Assembly (NCBI GenBank): GCA_900553045.1
Contig: USBW01000043.1
Location: 1-6,392, forward strand
Length of the DNA stretch: 6,392 bases
From: an uncultured Mycoplasmatota bacterium
GTDB taxonomy: Bacteria; Bacillota_I; Bacilli_A; RF39; UBA660
Reading direction: 5' to 3'
The translations under genes were made by a program, and so were the position numbers. Shown here piece after piece: positions 6,050 through 6,392 of the stretch. The stretch's first letter is position 1; each line of letters starts with the position of its first letter. Under the pieces are notes generated by a model that worked only from the letters and a program-made list of their open reading frames with translations, did no database searches and was not told where the DNA came from.

Positions 6050-6392
6050 ATATTTTTTAATACTTTTTAAATCGTTTTTTATGACTCTTCTTAAAATGAC
6101 ATCCTCAAGATCACTATAAATACTTTTTAAAGACCCTGAGTCAACCTGTAAAAGATCACAGATTTCCTTAGCAGTTATAGCAATATCATTGCGATCTTTA
6201 ATTACTAACTTATCATAACGCTTAAAAAGAGATTTTTTATTGCCCTTTTGCAAATCACAAGCGATCATCGCAGGATAAATACCATATTTATAAAGAATAT
6301 GATCGTCTAAAGGCACATTAATAAGTTCTTTAATCTCATTAATAATCTTTTTCTCATTCTTAGTAAAAGGATACTTATCAGTATCACAAATA
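6029..6392 (-). CDS. cca: Probable CCA-adding tRNA nucleotidyltransferase (C-terminal part only)
   Basis: The frame is open to the window edge, so only the last 120 residues are seen and the in-frame GTG at 6316 is most likely internal. The last 50 residues read 'YDKLVIKDRNDIAITAKEI..LL', then 'IYSDLEDVILRRVIKNDLKSIKKYL'. This follows the closing pattern of bacterial class II CCA-adding enzymes and poly(A) polymerases ('LPIkSxxDLxITGkDLxxLG...IgxxLxxLxxxVLxGxxxNxxxxLxxYL'). The upstream part ('LYKYGIYPAMIACDL') fits the helical body of such enzymes. The motif Gly is replaced (ITAKE for ITGKD), so I rely on overall pattern, not on catalytic residues, which lie outside the window. In Bacillus, cca lies in the same chromosomal neighbourhood as dnaD and nth, which supports the call. 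Stop TGA at 6031-6029; dnaD begins 25 bp later. Confidence 0.6.
   Translation of the reverse strand, partial: ICDTDKYPFTKNEKKIINEIKELINVPLDDHILYKYGIYPAMIACDLQKGNKKSLFKRYDKLVIKDRNDIAITAKEICDLLQVDSGSLKSIYSDLEDVILRRVIKNDLKSIKKYLATKYL

Noticed and set aside
1..6392. CRISPR array, insertion sequence or prophage
   Set aside because: No spaced direct repeats, transposase, integrase or phage gene is seen; the only clear coding repeat is the dockerin duplication.
1..6392. Mycoplasma code, with TGA read as tryptophan
   Set aside because: The large genes stay intact under the standard code with about 15 tryptophans all written TGG, and the probable cca gene ends naturally at TGA.

Overview
The window is AT-rich DNA from a low-GC Gram-positive-type bacterium. 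A gut Bacilli/Erysipelotrichia- or RF39-like lineage is my best guess. It has strong AGGAGG-type ribosome binding sites and a dnaD-nth gene pair typical of Firmicutes. Secreted proteins carry SH3b, cadherin-like, cohesin and dockerin domains. The large intact genes write tryptophan as TGG and several reading frames end at TGA, so the standard code (not the mycoplasma code) is likely.

Layout. (1) 2-292, plus: the 3' end of a CYTH/class IV adenylate cyclase-like gene, followed by a long hairpin (296-338). (2) 332-747, minus: a broken gene with a one-base frameshift near its start and a truncated 3' end, weakly resembling a nucleoside phosphorylase-type protein. (3) 850-924, minus: tRNA-Cys(GCA) with an encoded CCA end, its own promoter upstream and a rho-independent terminator downstream (770-801). 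(4) 1071-4750, plus: a two-gene operon with a promoter, two genes 12 bp apart and a terminator. (5) 4731-6392, minus: the 3' end of a probable CCA-adding enzyme gene, then dnaD, then nth, which overlap or lie close together and converge on the operon at a shared terminator.

The centre of interest is the two-gene operon. The first gene encodes a secreted cell-wall hydrolase with two SH3b domains, a GH73-type glucosaminidase, a cadherin-like domain and a C-terminal type I dockerin. The second encodes a secreted protein with one N-terminal cohesin, a cadherin-like domain, an extracellular region of unknown function, one membrane helix and a Lys-rich cytoplasmic tail. Cohesin and dockerin are a known high-affinity binding pair. 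The simplest reading is a minimal, non-cellulosomal docking system in which a membrane-anchored single-cohesin receptor holds a peptidoglycan hydrolase at the cell surface. The binding itself is inferred, not shown.
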